Shown here: positions 33,707 to 46,064 of the stretch, in pieces
How the letters are laid out: every line of letters begins with the position of its first letter
Numbering within the stretch: position 1 is the first letter of the stretch
From: Phlebotomus papatasi
Lineage: Eukaryota > Arthropoda > Insecta > Diptera > Psychodidae
DNA length: 64,000 nucleotides
NCBI RefSeq assembly: GCF_024763615.1
Contig: NC_077222.1
Coordinates: forward strand, 79,298,001 to 79,362,000
Direction of reading: 5' to 3'
The notes under the pieces: model-generated
What the model was told of the DNA's origin: nothing
Database searches by the model: none
What the model saw: only the letters and a program-made list of their open reading frames with translations
Position numbers and translations under genes: made by a program

Positions 33707-34477
33707 CGGGGGGATTTAATTCGAAACAGCCATTGGAAACAAAAAAACCCCACTCAGTTTTAGACCGGTGCAATTTTGCCTATCTTTTAGCGCTTAAAAT
33801 CTCCCTATTCGAAAGCTCCATTTATTTATGTTCGAATATTTTGACATTTCAAGCGGTTTTAAATATTTTTTTTTTGCTATTTAAGAGATGTTTCTCTCGT
33901 GAACTATATTTTCAAAGTTACCAAGAGTCGAAACGCCAGTGAAATAGAGACACGGTATCGATCACTCTTGTGAATGCATTGTTTAATCTTCATTAGAATA
34001 TAGTCGAAATGTTAAAAAGACATCTTTGTGTATTTATGGAATTTGTCAGCTGAAAAATGATATTCAACTAATTTCTAGGAACTTAGAAACCCTTACATAT
34101 ATGAATAAAGTTGATTTATAGAAAACTAAAAACTTATGATATTTTCTTAATTTAACAACAATATTGGCATAAAATCCTGCGGTAAGACGGTCTTGATATA
34201 GATGATGGGTGCCCCCCATCTCCTCTTTCTTATAAAGTTTTCGTCACCAGGCATAAATCAATCATTCTTTAACAAGTTCTTTGATTGTAAAACACTGCGT
34301 GATTGACGTTCGAAACGTTTCGAAATAAAATAGAAAGTCTGCCATTTTAGTTAGAGCACATTTGGAGAATTTATAACAGAGGATGGAGAAAATTTATCTC
34401 AGGCATGAACCACTAGGGGAGATTTCCCGAGACTCACCGGTGCATAGCACAGTGCGGTGCATTTCGAAATCCCCCCG
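33707..34477. repeat. 770-bp element with CGGGGGGATTT ends
   Basis: The left end CGGGGGGATTTAATTCGAAA is mirrored by TTTCGAAATCCCCCCG on the right. Inner pairs (ACCGGTGCAATTTTGCC and CCGGTGCATAGCAC) are direct rather than inverted. No coding is seen. Confidence 0.4.
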
Positions 34478-34561
34478 TATAGAAGACACCATATAGAATA
34501 GGGTTTTTTCTCCTATAGTAAAATTCAATTGGACCTTGGTTCACTGTGACCTTACTAAGAT

Positions 34562-34655
34562 ACAATTGTGGAGGTCAGAGCGAAAATGGCACACATTCTA
34601 TGCTTTAGTGGCTTTAGCCAAATATGAGCCATTTTTGCTCTGAGCTCCACAATTG
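34562..34655. repeat. Short foldback
   Basis: ACAATTGTGGAGGTCAGAGC is followed by GAAAATGGC and mirrored by GCCATTTTTGCTCTGAGCTC and CACAATTG. Arms are about 30 bp around a loop of about 32 bp. Confidence 0.6.
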
Positions 34656-36517
34656 ATCTTCACAAATCAATTCTGAAGCTAAATTACATTATAGGCTAAA
34701 CTTCATTTAAAAGTAAGGGAAAAAACCAATTTCAAAAGAGCCTCACTTTACCTTAATTTGAGTTAATTTTTTAAGTACAGGTGGTCCTGGAATTATTATT
34801 TAAGGACTATGTTGCTTATATCTATCTATACTATATCGATACCTCTTACCGTTTGACTTCTAGGTAACAAAGTTTTAAACAAGAATATTCAAGAACCATA
34901 AATAATAAAAGACAGACATTTTACACATTAATTAAATACTGAGACCAGTGCTGCCAGATTTGAAATTTGAAGATCTTTGAAAAATCCAAATTTGACTAAA
35001 ACATGATCGATAGACAGAATATTCGACTTTAAAATCATTAAATCATTGGAAAAATTAAAAAAAACAATACTACTAAGAATCATTTTAGAAAACTAAAGAG
35101 AACAAGGATTTGCCACAGAGCCCCTGAATAAGGATTTATGAAAAATTAAACGTATTTCTAAAGTAAAATGTTTTTTTTTTTGAAAATTATTTGTTGTTCT
35201 TACTAATTGCTGAGGAAGCAACATTGCATTAATGTTCTTGAATGCGTAAATGCAAGTCCTTACCTTGTGGTTTATACACGGTTACTGTAATACCGATTAC
35301 CGCATTGTAATAAACTCTTTTAACTTTGTTTTGGACCGCCCAGGATTCTAGAAATAGTTCAATGCAATGGAAACCTGCATCACTGCCAGTTTCACGTTTT
35401 TAAGCAAGCATTTGGCTGCGCGGAAGTGGTGCAGTTAACGTCTGGACGACTCTCCTTCTCGGGTTTGGGGAATCTCACTTTCAGGGTACCGAAATCGTAA
35501 AAAATATGCTAAAAACATGTAAATAAGGTTGGCTGTTGTCAGCCTGACATGTATCAACTTAACCCATCTTACGTTCAACGTGGATGACCGTCCAGCGCTT
35601 GTCTACAACCCAATCTGTGCACATATCAACTTAAGCACGGCGCTGTGATGCTCTACTGTGCCGAGGATAAGGAGGGTAGCCTTTATACTTCTCTGCTTGG
35701 ACTGGTTGATCTTTCGAAGGTTGTATTCGGATAGAACCGACATACTCCCGATCTCCCAAACAAGCCAGTAGCGGGTCACCGCATACGCATCCAGCCTGAA
35801 TCCGGAAAATCTGGGGCTAGTCCCTTGCTCCATCTCCGCCCTTAATCTCTCACGCAAATGTGAAAGTATTCTCCTGTACATATCGTCCGAGATCCCGATT
35901 GTCGTTCCGGCTGATGTTAACAACTATTTTAATATACTAATTTTTAATTTTTAGTAATGGAAAAAATCTTTTAGCAAATCGTTTTATTTTAGGGTGAGGA
36001 TGCAACCTTCATGGTCGACATGCAATATTTACCTTATTAGAAGGTCCTTATTAGTCTTTAGAATTTTGAATTCTTGAGTACTTTATATATTTTTCAACTT
36101 ATGCCTTGACTTATGTTTTTTCTCTCATTATGCAAACTCCATAAAGACAGTCATTTTTCCTCAATTTTTTTGACCCTTGAATTTCTACTTTCCAAACTCC
36201 AGAGAACACACATTTTCAACGAATCAAAAAATATCTGTATGTGTGATTAGTCTGTCCGCTACCAGACGTAAAAACCATTCAGTTAAAGATAGGGACTTGG
36301 GGATTTCAGGGTATTCTTTATAAGTCGACTTAAAAACCATTAACAACATTTTCATTTTCCCTTAAAACCGTATACGAAAAATTTTTTGTATCACTCTTGA
36401 AGATGATTATTCTTGCTCGAAGTTTAAATAAGAACTTAAGAAAACTTATTTCTCAACCAATTGGTGCCAAGTTTGGTTCTTAGTTGATTCATCACGTCTA
36501 TAAGTATGGAAAACAAT
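34656..36517. other. 1.9 kb DNA with one GC-richer island
   Basis: Most is AT-rich without features. About 35330-35930 is clearly more GC-rich and contains the minus-strand frame listed separately. Confidence 0.45.
35603..35923 (-). CDS. Unrecognised 106-residue frame, possible retroelement relic
   Basis: The frame reads ...TTIGISDDMYRRILSHLRER, then SPRFSGFRLDAYAV and ends ...LKLICAQIGL. The composition is protein-like and GC-richer than its surroundings. The spacing of I-x-x-x-x-Y...L...L, then P-R-F-x-G-x-x-L, faintly recalls small domains of insect retrotransposon ORF1 proteins (DUF4780-like); I cannot confirm this. There is no supporting splice structure and no neighbouring reverse transcriptase. 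Confidence 0.25.
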   Translation of the reverse strand: MLTSAGTTIGISDDMYRRILSHLRERLRAEMEQGTSPRFSGFRLDAYAVTRYWLVWEIGSMSVLSEYNLRKINQSKQRSIKATLLILGTVEHHSAVLKLICAQIGL

Positions 36518-36721
36518 GAGGCTATTTATACCGCCGCATTAGATTGGGATTGAACTGATCCAAAATCGGATTTCGGATCATTAAGTCTCAATCTAAGGCC
36601 GCAATCTAAACGGTGACATTAAGGTCATTTAGACTATCGCATTAGAGTTAGTCTGACTTGTCCCAAAATCCGATTTTGGGACAATTCATTCTCAATCCAA
36701 TGCGGCGGTGTAAATGGCCTC
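36518..36721. repeat. MITE with GAGGCTATTTATACCGCCGC ends
   Basis: The left end GAGGCTATTTATACCGCCGC and following ATTAGATTGGGATTGAA are mirrored by TTCATTCTCAATCCAATGCG and GCGGTGTAAATGGCCTC. It is 204 bp, with an inner pair TCCAAAATCGGATTT / AAATCCGATTTTGGGA-like. Confidence 0.7.
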
Positions 36722-38644
36722 AATTTTATAGATATTAATTTTTAGATTTGGAATGTCGCATTCATGAATTTAAGTATAAAAAGAATCACATACAGACAGG
36801 AAATCCTTGCGTGTATAAATTTATCAGATTGGAATTTCTGGAATCGGATATACGAAGTTACAACCGTTGTATAATTTTTCTTCTTTTATTTTTTTTTCAA
36901 AATTCCTGTGGCCAATGCATTGCATAGAAATTCTGTTAGTCTGTTGGTTTTGCAAACAAGGCAGAGTTCGGTCATTGATTGAACTTGTATGGAATGGGGT
37001 TTTAGGGTGCCAATTGAAAAAAATATTGTGTATGGTTGATTTCCATGAGAGTAGAAAGGGTTTTGTTTTGTGGAATAAATCAAAATTTCTATCCTTTTAG
37101 ATATATCTCCACGTAGGCAAGAATCAGCTCTATAGCAAACAAATACAAAATGCAAATGAGAGGATTGTCTGCATCGCCACAATCCTCTTGGGTTCTTCTA
37201 CCAAACACTCATATCCCTCGGTCCTTGTGAGCTATAAAGTCCCCGAGAGCCCCACTGTGTACGGTGATTCTAGGAAGAAAACAACCCACTCGTCCCATTA
37301 AATGAATGGACCACAACTCTCCACTAAATTGAGATCAAGTATCACGAAGCTATGAGATATTATATAACAAAGGTTTCTCACAGGGCGGGTGGATATCAAC
37401 CATATACACACTAAATATACATACATATATAATATGCATTTTAGGAGGCTCAAGAGTCAGGAATATTTCCTCTTGTTTCATTTTATCCCCAAAACACAAA
37501 TGTGATTAAGGCGGATGCCTTCGCATACCCAAGCGCACTTGAGACTCGTAGAATGCTCATGTACAGTGTGACAAACAATAAAATTTCAATTTTATATACC
37601 TTCATAATGATAAAGTTTTGAACAAAATTTAGTTATAAATTTCACAAAGATATTGTTTCTGCTAGAGACTAAGCAGTATAAAGACTATAGCAGTATTTTT
37701 AAGTCTTACGTTTTAAGAAAACTTTATTCTGGTCACGTACGAAAATATTATCTTAATAGATTATTTAAAAGATAGATTATTAATCTAGAAAAAAAAATAA
37801 ATACAAAAATTATAGGATTGCAACACCATTGATTTGTAGATTTTGAACCATCCTCGGAAAGAGTTTATCAAAGATAAATTATTTTCTTTGAATGTGATAT
37901 AATTTGAAATGCAAAAAAAACTATATAGTAATTAATATTTTTGTTATATACAACAAACTTAAATTTATGTTTAAAGAGAGTAATTTACTATTTTTATATT
38001 AATATTCATTCAAATAATGAACTTTAAACTTTACCATTGTGGTCCTTTTCATAAGAAAATATTTACCCTCTTATAAGAGGATTTTATTAGAATTAATAAT
38101 CATCCTTGGAGAAAATATATAATATATTGTTAGGTTTATAATAGAGTATAGAGATAAATTTCAACCATTTCTTCTCTGGAAATCCATTGCTTCTGTGTTA
38201 TCATTATACAGATATGATGAAAATTTAATAAAGATTCTGTCCACAATTCAGTACAATTGAAAGCGGAAAAAGCTATTTGTTTGAATTGATACATATTTAT
38301 GCGGTAATTTGAAATTTCCTTGCAAATTGAAATACTGATAAAATGAATTTAAATATTCATGATCTAATGAATAAAGGAAAAAGGGCATTCAACAAAAAGT
38401 TCATTGATTTTCACTTATTAATTTCTGTGGAAGTGCTGTATTACACGGTACCAAGTTTAACGTTATGGCCGTAAACTATTTAATTTATTTTGATCAAAAG
38501 AGAGGAATACCTAAGTCATTTTATCATGAAATAAATTTTTCACATAAATTAAGCTAAGGAGAGAGACTGTGAGATTTGGGATGGATGCAAAAGTGTTTAC
38601 AAAAATATTTTTCTTTTTTTCTTTTTTTATTTTCCAATTGACTT
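36722..38644. other. 1.9 kb AT-rich DNA, no gene seen
   Basis: No coding sequence or repeat family is supported. Overlapping short frames on both strands at 36867-37182 share no protein features. Confidence 0.45.
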
Positions 38645-38720
38645 ATGGCATCTACACACTAGAGAAAACTATGTCCATATTTTAGAGTTTTTTCTACACA
38701 AGCGTAGGGAATTTGCACTC

Positions 38721-38990
38721 AATGGGTCAAGTGGTAGAGCACTCGCTCTATGATGCAAGTGTCCCGGGTTCAAATCCCCTTTAGGTCACCAGAATTTTTT
38801 CCGGCGTTAAAGGTGTTCGAATTACATCCAGTGAGCTTCACTGCACTTGATTCTACGGGGCATGGGACTGACAACCCAATCCCTGTATAAGAAAAAAATA
38901 ATAATGGATGTCCCGTCCCGAACTCCCCTTGTGGGAAGGCCTAGTTCCTCTATGGAACCAAGATGGATAAAAACAAATAACAAAGTAATA
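38721..38990 (+). mobile_element. tRNA-derived SINE
   Basis: The head GTCAAGTGGTAGAGCACTCG is a good polymerase III A box and CCCGGGTTCAAATCC a good B box. A cloverleaf cannot be completed because acceptor and T-stem pairing fail, so this is a tRNA-like SINE head rather than a tRNA gene. The body continues through GGCCTAGTTCCTCTATGGAA into an A-rich tail. The fragment at 41193-41232 (CTATGGAACGTTGTGCCACC followed by ATT repeats) looks like a SINE 3' tail of the same type. Confidence 0.7.
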
Positions 38991-40937
38991 AGGTGGGCCA
39001 GATCGGGCTGGTGATGACGTAGATACTTTTTGGAGGTTATGTCATAAATCATCTGTTCGTGACTCGCGCCAAAATCTCATGCGAATACTTTTCTGTAAAA
39101 TGTTGGGAATATATCAAAATTATTAGTTTAATTGTTAACAGAAATGACTATTATTATCAATTAAACTAATATTTGATGTTGTTTCTGTTTTTCTCATACT
39201 TTTTTGCCACAAAATTCCACTGGACAAAAATTATTTCCACAAAACCCGGCAGACCATACATTGCATGAGCAAATCACAAATGTGTCAGAACTTTCAATAC
39301 TAATGTATTTTCTTTGGAAAAAACTTAGAATAAGCAAAATAATACAGAATTCTATAAATCACGTAGAATACCAAATTGATATAAAATGTCGAGTTCAGAT
39401 ATTCCACACAAAAACCAAATTAATAGCGCGATGCAACTTTACAGATCTCGTCTATTAGTCTATTAATTTAAGAGATTTGCGATGCAACTTTATGAACGAG
39501 ATGTCAAATCTCGTAATTTTATTGACAGGCTCTGTTCAGAACGAGATTTTATATGAACGAGATTTGCGATGCAACCCTGAGTGGTGAATTTTATAAAATA
39601 TGAATTCCAACCTCAAAACGTCTCATAACTATTGGACACTTTCAGAGGTGCCGCAAAGTACGAGATTGTCTGTTTATGGGTGTTTTTCGAGAGAAAAATT
39701 TAAGGAATGGTTTTCTTACTTAATACTCATTTTACTAATTTGAAGTTGAGAAATCTTTAATTCGTCAGAATGTCAGAATACAATAATTTTTCTTGAAAAA
39801 TGAAACATATATATTTTTTGAAAATACTATTTTAATTATTTTTCTCAACTCAATCTCAGGCTTTTTCTTCCTCAGCTTCTGCTATCGGTGCAAGTTGTGA
39901 GTATATTTCTGCATCTTCTTATCGCATTTTGTAATACAGAATAATCCAAAGACATCGTTGGGGATGAAAAAGACTATACATTTCAGCACTGCATAATTAT
40001 ATCCTATTCCTGATACAATCTTCTGACTTCCAAAGAAATTTTTGTCCAATCCCTAACAGATTATTTTTCAAAATGAATCATCTTTGCAGCAGCATCCTCT
40101 TCACCTGTGTTATGCAAAGTTCTTATCCAATCTTTCCGGGGACCTCAGATTCTCCTGTTTTGTTCAGCATAGTCGTCTCTATGACAGAATTTCTGATGAA
40201 GGGAGTGCAAGCTTTAGTTGGAAGTCACTTTCTACAAAGACAACAAATGCTTCCTGCTAATATTAACTTTCCACTGATCTCTGAAGATCTCTAATTCTGT
40301 AACATTGGGAAACACCTAAACTTAACTTTTCATTGTGATTTATAGATCTCAAAGAAGTAGTACTCACCAGTAAACGAATCTTAAACATTTTCTTTTGGTC
40401 ACCATTTCCTCAGAATAAACTTTTTCACTAAATATTTTCCACTTTTCTACTGTTTTTACTTCCCGCCCTCTGCTTTCCAAAGAGAAAAATTAGCGCGAAA
40501 ACTAAATAACACTCATAGCTAGCATGGTAGTCTCGTTCAAATAAACTCACCACATAGACCTTAATCTTGCATACCAAAATCTTATAATTCAAAATTTGAC
40601 ATCTTATCTTATAAGATACGAAAATAAAGTTGCATCGCTCTGTAAATTTTCTATAATTTCGTAAGACTTCTACAACGGTTCTAACGACTCATAAATCCAT
40701 TTCCCCATTAAGATTTCCACATTTTTTGTTTTGTGTTAAACTAAGAAAAAAAAACAAGAAAAATCTTAAAATTAGTTTTCATTGATTTTATTAACAAAAA
40801 GCTATTTTATTAAGTTATTCTTTTTCCAACACTTTCTAAAATTTTCCTCTAAAATTGACATCGTTACGTATGTATCAGGAATGAGTTTTTTTTCAGAACT
40901 GTCAAGAGCAATTCAGAAAAGAAATTTAAGAAAATTA

Positions 40938-41075
40938 ATTAATATTTATATATATTAATTATTATATATTATTTTTATATATATTATTATATATTATATA
41001 TTATTATTATTATTATATATATTATACATAAATTAATTATATATATTAATAATAATAATATAATTAATATTCGAT
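40938..41075. repeat. AT microsatellite (TATTAT/TATATA)
   Basis: About 140 bases of almost pure A/T with interrupted TATATTATTA and ATAATAATA repeats. Confidence 0.85.
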
Positions 41076-41292
41076 TCTTATTTTTCTATTACAAATGTTT
41101 GACAAATCTGAGTTGTCGACACTGTACCAGTCGGGTAAAAGTATCTACGTCACTGGCGGTTCGATCTGGCCCACCTTATACTTGAAACATCTTGCTATGG
41201 AACGTTGTGCCACCATTATTATTATTATTATCAGTAGGGAATTTGCGTTAATATGGACATATATTTCTCTAGTGTGTAGAGGCCATAATGTT

Positions 41293-42189
41293 CTTCATTT
41301 TTCAACTTCGAAAAAAAATTAAAAAATCGAAAATGACAGTTATAAAAAATTGAGTATGCCTAATAAAATTAAAAAATAGTATACTTCATTATAACTCGAT
41401 ACAATGTTGATACAACATTCCTTAGAGAGAAACTAGGCCGTCCTGCAAACGAATCCTGGCTAATACATTAAGTAGGTATTTTAGTACTTAATAAGTCCTA
41501 AATTCAATGACCTGATTTTGAAGAGTTGTAGAACATTCAAAAATGAAAAAAATATATTGTTGATGGTATTCTCACAGAAAAGTCATGGAAATTCCTTGGA
41601 AGGCCATTCTGAGGCTTAGGTTGCCAATTCTGAACCAGACAACTCCATTATGCTACCTAGGCTGGCCTGACAGGTTCAGCCACAATCTCAATATTAGATG
41701 CCTCTGTATCAAATGAAAGCTTGCATGGGCAGGAATATTTTGAGTGTTGGTTAGAAAATTCTACTAGGGTGAGAGGAACACATATTGGTACTTTAAGAAC
41801 TCGCGTCAGAACTTATTGACACTCTACTTTGTACCATTTGGAATGCGAAATTCGAACATTTAACTTTGTCGAAAAACGCAAATTAATGAAAAAAAAACGT
41901 TTATTTAGTTTTCATTGGATGCATTAAATAAATTTCAATATTTTGACAAAAGTGTCAATAGGGATTTACCGTCGAAGAGGTGTTCCTTCGACCCTATAAC
42001 GTGAAAATGAGACAAACATCAGCGTTTAGTGGCGAATATCGAAAATTAGATGGTTTGGCTTAGTCTCAGACTTAACAGTTGATGTTTAATTAAGATCTTT
42101 GCCTATGAATAACCTGTTTATATTAATAACATGAAGAATATTTTTCATTTTAACTAAGGAATCTTCACTAAGCACTTTTCAAAAAGTTA
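41293..42189. other. Unique DNA, no gene seen
   Basis: No coding or repeat structure that I can support. Confidence 0.5.
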
Positions 42190-42319
42190 GGTCCTTGACA
42201 CTTAGGACTGAAGCCGAGAGACGGCTTAGTGGAAAATGATAGAAATGTAGTTTAATCATTATTTCGAATGTAATTACGCTAAGCCGTCTCTCGGCTAATC
42301 CTCAAGTCTGTCAAGGCCC
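42190..42319. mobile_element. Short PIF/Harbinger-like MITE with TTA target duplication
   Basis: The element is 130 bp, with ends GGTCCTTGACACTTAGGACT and the mirror CAAGTCTGTCAAGGCCC. The inner arms GCCGAGAGACGGCTTAG / CTAAGCCGTCTCTCGGC are perfect. TTA flanks both sides (42187-42189 and 42320-42322). The GAGAGA...GGCTTA core relates it to the outer MITE at 14094. Confidence 0.75.
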
Positions 42320-43283
42320 TTACCCTTTTAGCTTTCAGTCCTATTGTTTTATGTGAGAACATTTTTTTTTTAATTTGAAATCTTAACTTGAAAAATTGGC
42401 CCAGTTTTTAAATAAGTCATCAAAATAGATATTTTGGCAAAGTGACAACCCAATCAGAGAATACAAAATTTCATAAAGACCATCGTATCGTACACGGTAG
42501 GTGATACTATTAGAAATTCCATTTAATACTGGCTTGGCATGCTCGAGAATAAAATACCTCGGAACTGTAAGTTTGAAGGGCATTTGGTATATGGAGGAAA
42601 ATGAAGGAAGATAAATGATGTGAGAAAAATGAGAAAAATTCTTGGGTATGTCTTAAGATAATTGAAAATACCCTTATGCCGTACTTTTCTCTTATTGCCC
42701 CAATCTATCAGATCGTTGGTGAGTCGTAGCAGAAGGAGAATGTTGAAAACGACAAAAAAGGAGGAAATCACCTCACGTGCCCCCTATCAATGATATGTAT
42801 GAGATTTTCTCTGTTCTTAATGGGAATTTATCCGGAATTTTTGTGTTTTTTTCTGCTATTGTTTTTGAGTGTGTACCGGATTGATACTGATTTCAATTGT
42901 TTAGCAAATAAATTTAAAACCGTCGTTCTGAATGTGAACAATATATATTTGATTTTCAATAAAAGTTCAATTACGGGTTGAATGTCAATTGCCAACTGAT
43001 TAATAAACTGATTCAGATTTCAAAATGTTGTAACTTTTTAAATGTATTATCATTATCTTGGAAAATAGGAATTATAATTGCTCTCCCTTTGAAATCAAAC
43101 AGTAATGGTAGACGCTTCTACTTATTTTTAATTATAGGACACTTTTTACCTGAAATAATTTTCGTAATTTATTGGAGATATAATTTTCGAAGAAATAATG
43201 TTATTCATCTCTATATCTTTTAACGTTTTATAAAATTTTAAAATAAATATGAGATTTACGTTAGTAAAGTTACGAAGTTTTAA
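42320..43283. other. AT-rich DNA, no gene seen
   Basis: Short frames on both strands at 42383-43223 are hydrophobic by composition but have no homology that I recognise. Confidence 0.5.
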
Positions 43284-43738
43284 TGGGTCCCAGTCATTGT
43301 CTCGAACACCAAAATCCTTAAAGTGAAAAATCCCGGATGCGTTCAAATTCCGCATGGGTCAAAATTTTGAAAATCAAAAATACCGAAAAGCCAAGGTCCC
43401 GAACGCCAAAATTTCGAAATGGTCAAAATAGTGATGCCAAAATCCCGAACGCCAAAACCACGAAATGGAAATAAGCTATTTTAACGATTGTTTGCTGGAT
43501 GCAAAGGGAAATTTTCTGTGCATTGGGAAATTATTATGCATATCCGTATAATTCCCTACGTTTCAGGATTTTGATCATTCAGGATGTTGGTTTTCGGAAT
43601 TTTATCTGTCGGGATTTTGAACGTTTCGGGATTTTAGTTTTCGAGATTTTGGCTCTTCAGGAATTTGGTCCAATCGGCATTTTGGATATTCGTGATTTTG
43701 ACCCACACCGGATTTTTACTTTTCAGGATTTTTTGTAA
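43284..43738 (-). mobile_element. Foldback-like element with 15-bp repeat arrays, copy C
   Basis: Degenerate units of CCAAAATCCCGAACG fill 43306-43470, and inverted units (CGGGATTTTG) fill 43565-43735, roughly ten per side. The core at about 43490-43560 is the reverse complement of the cores in copies A and B (shared AAAGGGAAATTTTCTGTG and GGAAATTATT blocks). It has the longest arrays of the three and is in the opposite orientation. Confidence 0.55.
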
Positions 43739-43905
43739 AACGTTTTTTGCACGTTACCAAAACGATATCGACCAAAATCTTGTAGCGATAATGTCAAACA
43801 CCAAAATCCCAAAAGACAAAATCTCGAATGGGCCGATTTGTTTAACATTATCGCTACAAGATTTTGGTCGGTATCGTTTTTGGTAACGTTCAAAAAACAT
43901 TTTAC
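43739..43905. repeat. Foldback adjoining the 15-bp array element
   Basis: Arms of about 65 bp: GTAAAACGTTTTTTGCACGT and ATCGACCAAAATCTTGTAGC on the left, mirrored by GCTACAAGATTTTGGTCGGT and AAAAAACATTTTAC on the right. The loop again contains CCAAAATCCC-type units, linking it to the array family. Confidence 0.65.
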
Positions 43906-46064
43906 AAATGTGAAAATTTTCAATTTGGTAATCGAATGCGACTTGGGAAGGCTGTTTCCAAATAGATTGTGTGATTTCTATTGAAGGCTGACCTTGTCCA
44001 AATTGGGTCAATAAAAATAAGACAGATTGACAGATCGTAGATATTAAGAATTGAATTTGGTCCTAGGTCGTCCATAATTTGTTCTGTAGTAAAACTGGTT
44101 TTAAAGGTAAAACTGTAAGAGAAGAGATATCTTCATGCTCTTTTGCATCAGCCCTTTATATCTCATCTATCGAATAACTGCAAATCTTGGTTTATTCAAC
44201 GTTTCATCTGAAGTTCTATCACTTCATTCAGTTCAAAATTTAGTGTTATAGCAGCTGAACCTTAAACGGGCTAATTAAGATTTAACTCGGTTCGGACATA
44301 TTGATTTGCATGAGGGATGTTTCTTTACACTTAAAACTCAAATCGTTTCGAATGACAAACATTCCATCTGTTATTATTATAAGGCCTTAAATTTTTTTTC
44401 AAGTTTTCGATGAAATATCAATAAAATTTAATAATGAAGTAACCAGATTTTTTATCTTAATTTCAAAAAAAAAAAACTATCGCGTACGCTTTTTTCAGTT
44501 TACTTTTTTTTCTTAAAGACCGTAAAAGAATTGAGACCCAGTTATATATTATTGCGCGTTTCATCCTATCACATTATCTTCAAGTGGCACAGATGAGTAA
44601 AATAGCTTAGGGATTTCCTTTTTAGAACTACGGGTAATAGAAAAATACTGGATAGAGGAGGGACGAAAGGATGTTTTAGGCAAAAGGAGGAAAGTAATCG
44701 TAAAATTTTATTCATTCTTTCGTCCAAATCTATATTTCATTATGCGAGACCATATAATGTAAATATTTTCCACATACGTGTCTCAATTCTTTGCCACTCA
44801 TCCCTCCGTGGATGAGAGTTTGTGAGGTAGAATGGGCTGTTCTAATGCAAAAAAATTCTGTGCTATTTCACATGAAGATCCTTCGGCCTTTTTACCCCAG
44901 TGCCTTCCTATAGGAACTTTGGCAAGGGGTGGGACGAATGTATAATTTTATTTTATGGTACGATACCTCCATAAGCCCATAAAGAAGTGTAGAAAGTATG
45001 GATGGGAGAGAGATAAGGTGTCTCTCTCAGTTGTATTTTTCTTTCTTGCCCCATCCCAAATCCTTAATTTTGCACTGAGGCATTTTGGAGGGTGAAGAAT
45101 GGATGTTTCTTTCGATTTTCTTTTTTACTATCCTAAAGGGACATTTCTTTCCGTCAGAACCTCTATACATTGGCATTTTGGTCGGCAAAATGGGTAGTAG
45201 AAAACGATGATGACAGAGAAGGTCCACGATTGCCTTGAAATACTCATGTCATCATCATCACGGTGTGATGGTCATCAAATATGATGAAATTTTCAGTTAC
45301 TTGGTCCCAAAACACCTTCTGTTCTCATACTAAAACACATGGTGGGTGCAAATATTTTTTTATTCACTAATGACACACCATTTTTAAAGAGGAAATTGAG
45401 TTTTTCTGGAAGATCACAAATTTGGTTCATTTGGCACCTTTTACGAAGTTCTCCATGAACATTTTCTCTTATCTTATTATCCTCTCGTAATGATGTGAGA
45501 AAAGGACAGTTTAATCTGTTTATTGAAAAATTCTATTTTTTGCCTAATTTTAATCATTTTCCGATCACGGATTGACTTAAAAGCTCCAATGAGAAATTTA
45601 AGTGTAAACATCATGCTAAATTTGGGATTTCGATATATTTAGTTTGTGCATAAAGTTCTCACGGTATGTTACAGGCCTGCTACTGGATTGCTACTAATGG
45701 ATTGCTCGTCTGGTCTATTCTGTAGCAGATTTTTTTTTAGTATAAGGGCTCAAATAGACTCAGGCAGCTCCTTGAAAATATTTAGTCTATAAATTTGGCA
45801 TTGATGATTTATTTCAATATATACTAAGGGCTTAGGATTATCTATTAGAGACCCTTTAAATGAATTTCATTTATCTAATTTTTTATTATCATATTTTATA
45901 GGCTAAATATTCTCAAGAATCAGCCTGAGTCGATTTGGATCAAGACAACTTCATTTCCTTGGAACACAGACTTTAACCCAAATTATATTGAGCTTGGTCA
46001 TTTGGAAAATTGATGCATATCATCGAATAGTATCACATTGTGATTTATATTTAGGTATTTGAAG
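43906..46064. other. 2.2 kb DNA, no gene seen
   Basis: No coding sequence or repeat family is supported. Confidence 0.5.

Larger units (their letters stand above)
38645..41292. mobile_element. 2.65-kb inverted composite with SINE-containing arms
   Basis: The outer end TATGGCATCTACACACTAGA (38645) has its complement at about 41272-41292 (CTCTAGTGTGTAGAGGCCAT). Inside, a second inverted pair is visible: AAGGTGGGCCAGATCG at about 38994 and CGATCTGGCCCACCTT at about 41162, each continuing into GACGTAGATACTTTT or its complement. A GCGATGCAACTTTA motif also appears inverted (39431 and 40624). The left arm has a SINE insertion. The 2 kb centre has no recognised coding. Confidence 0.5.

Noticed and set aside
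34280..34340. Second hammerhead candidate around GACGTTCGAAACGTTTCGAA
   Set aside because: The CTGANGA core is absent; only a CGAAAC-rich palindrome remains.
38721..38795. Possible functional tRNA gene
   Set aside because: A and B boxes are good, but the acceptor stem and T stem do not pair and the sequence continues into a SINE body.
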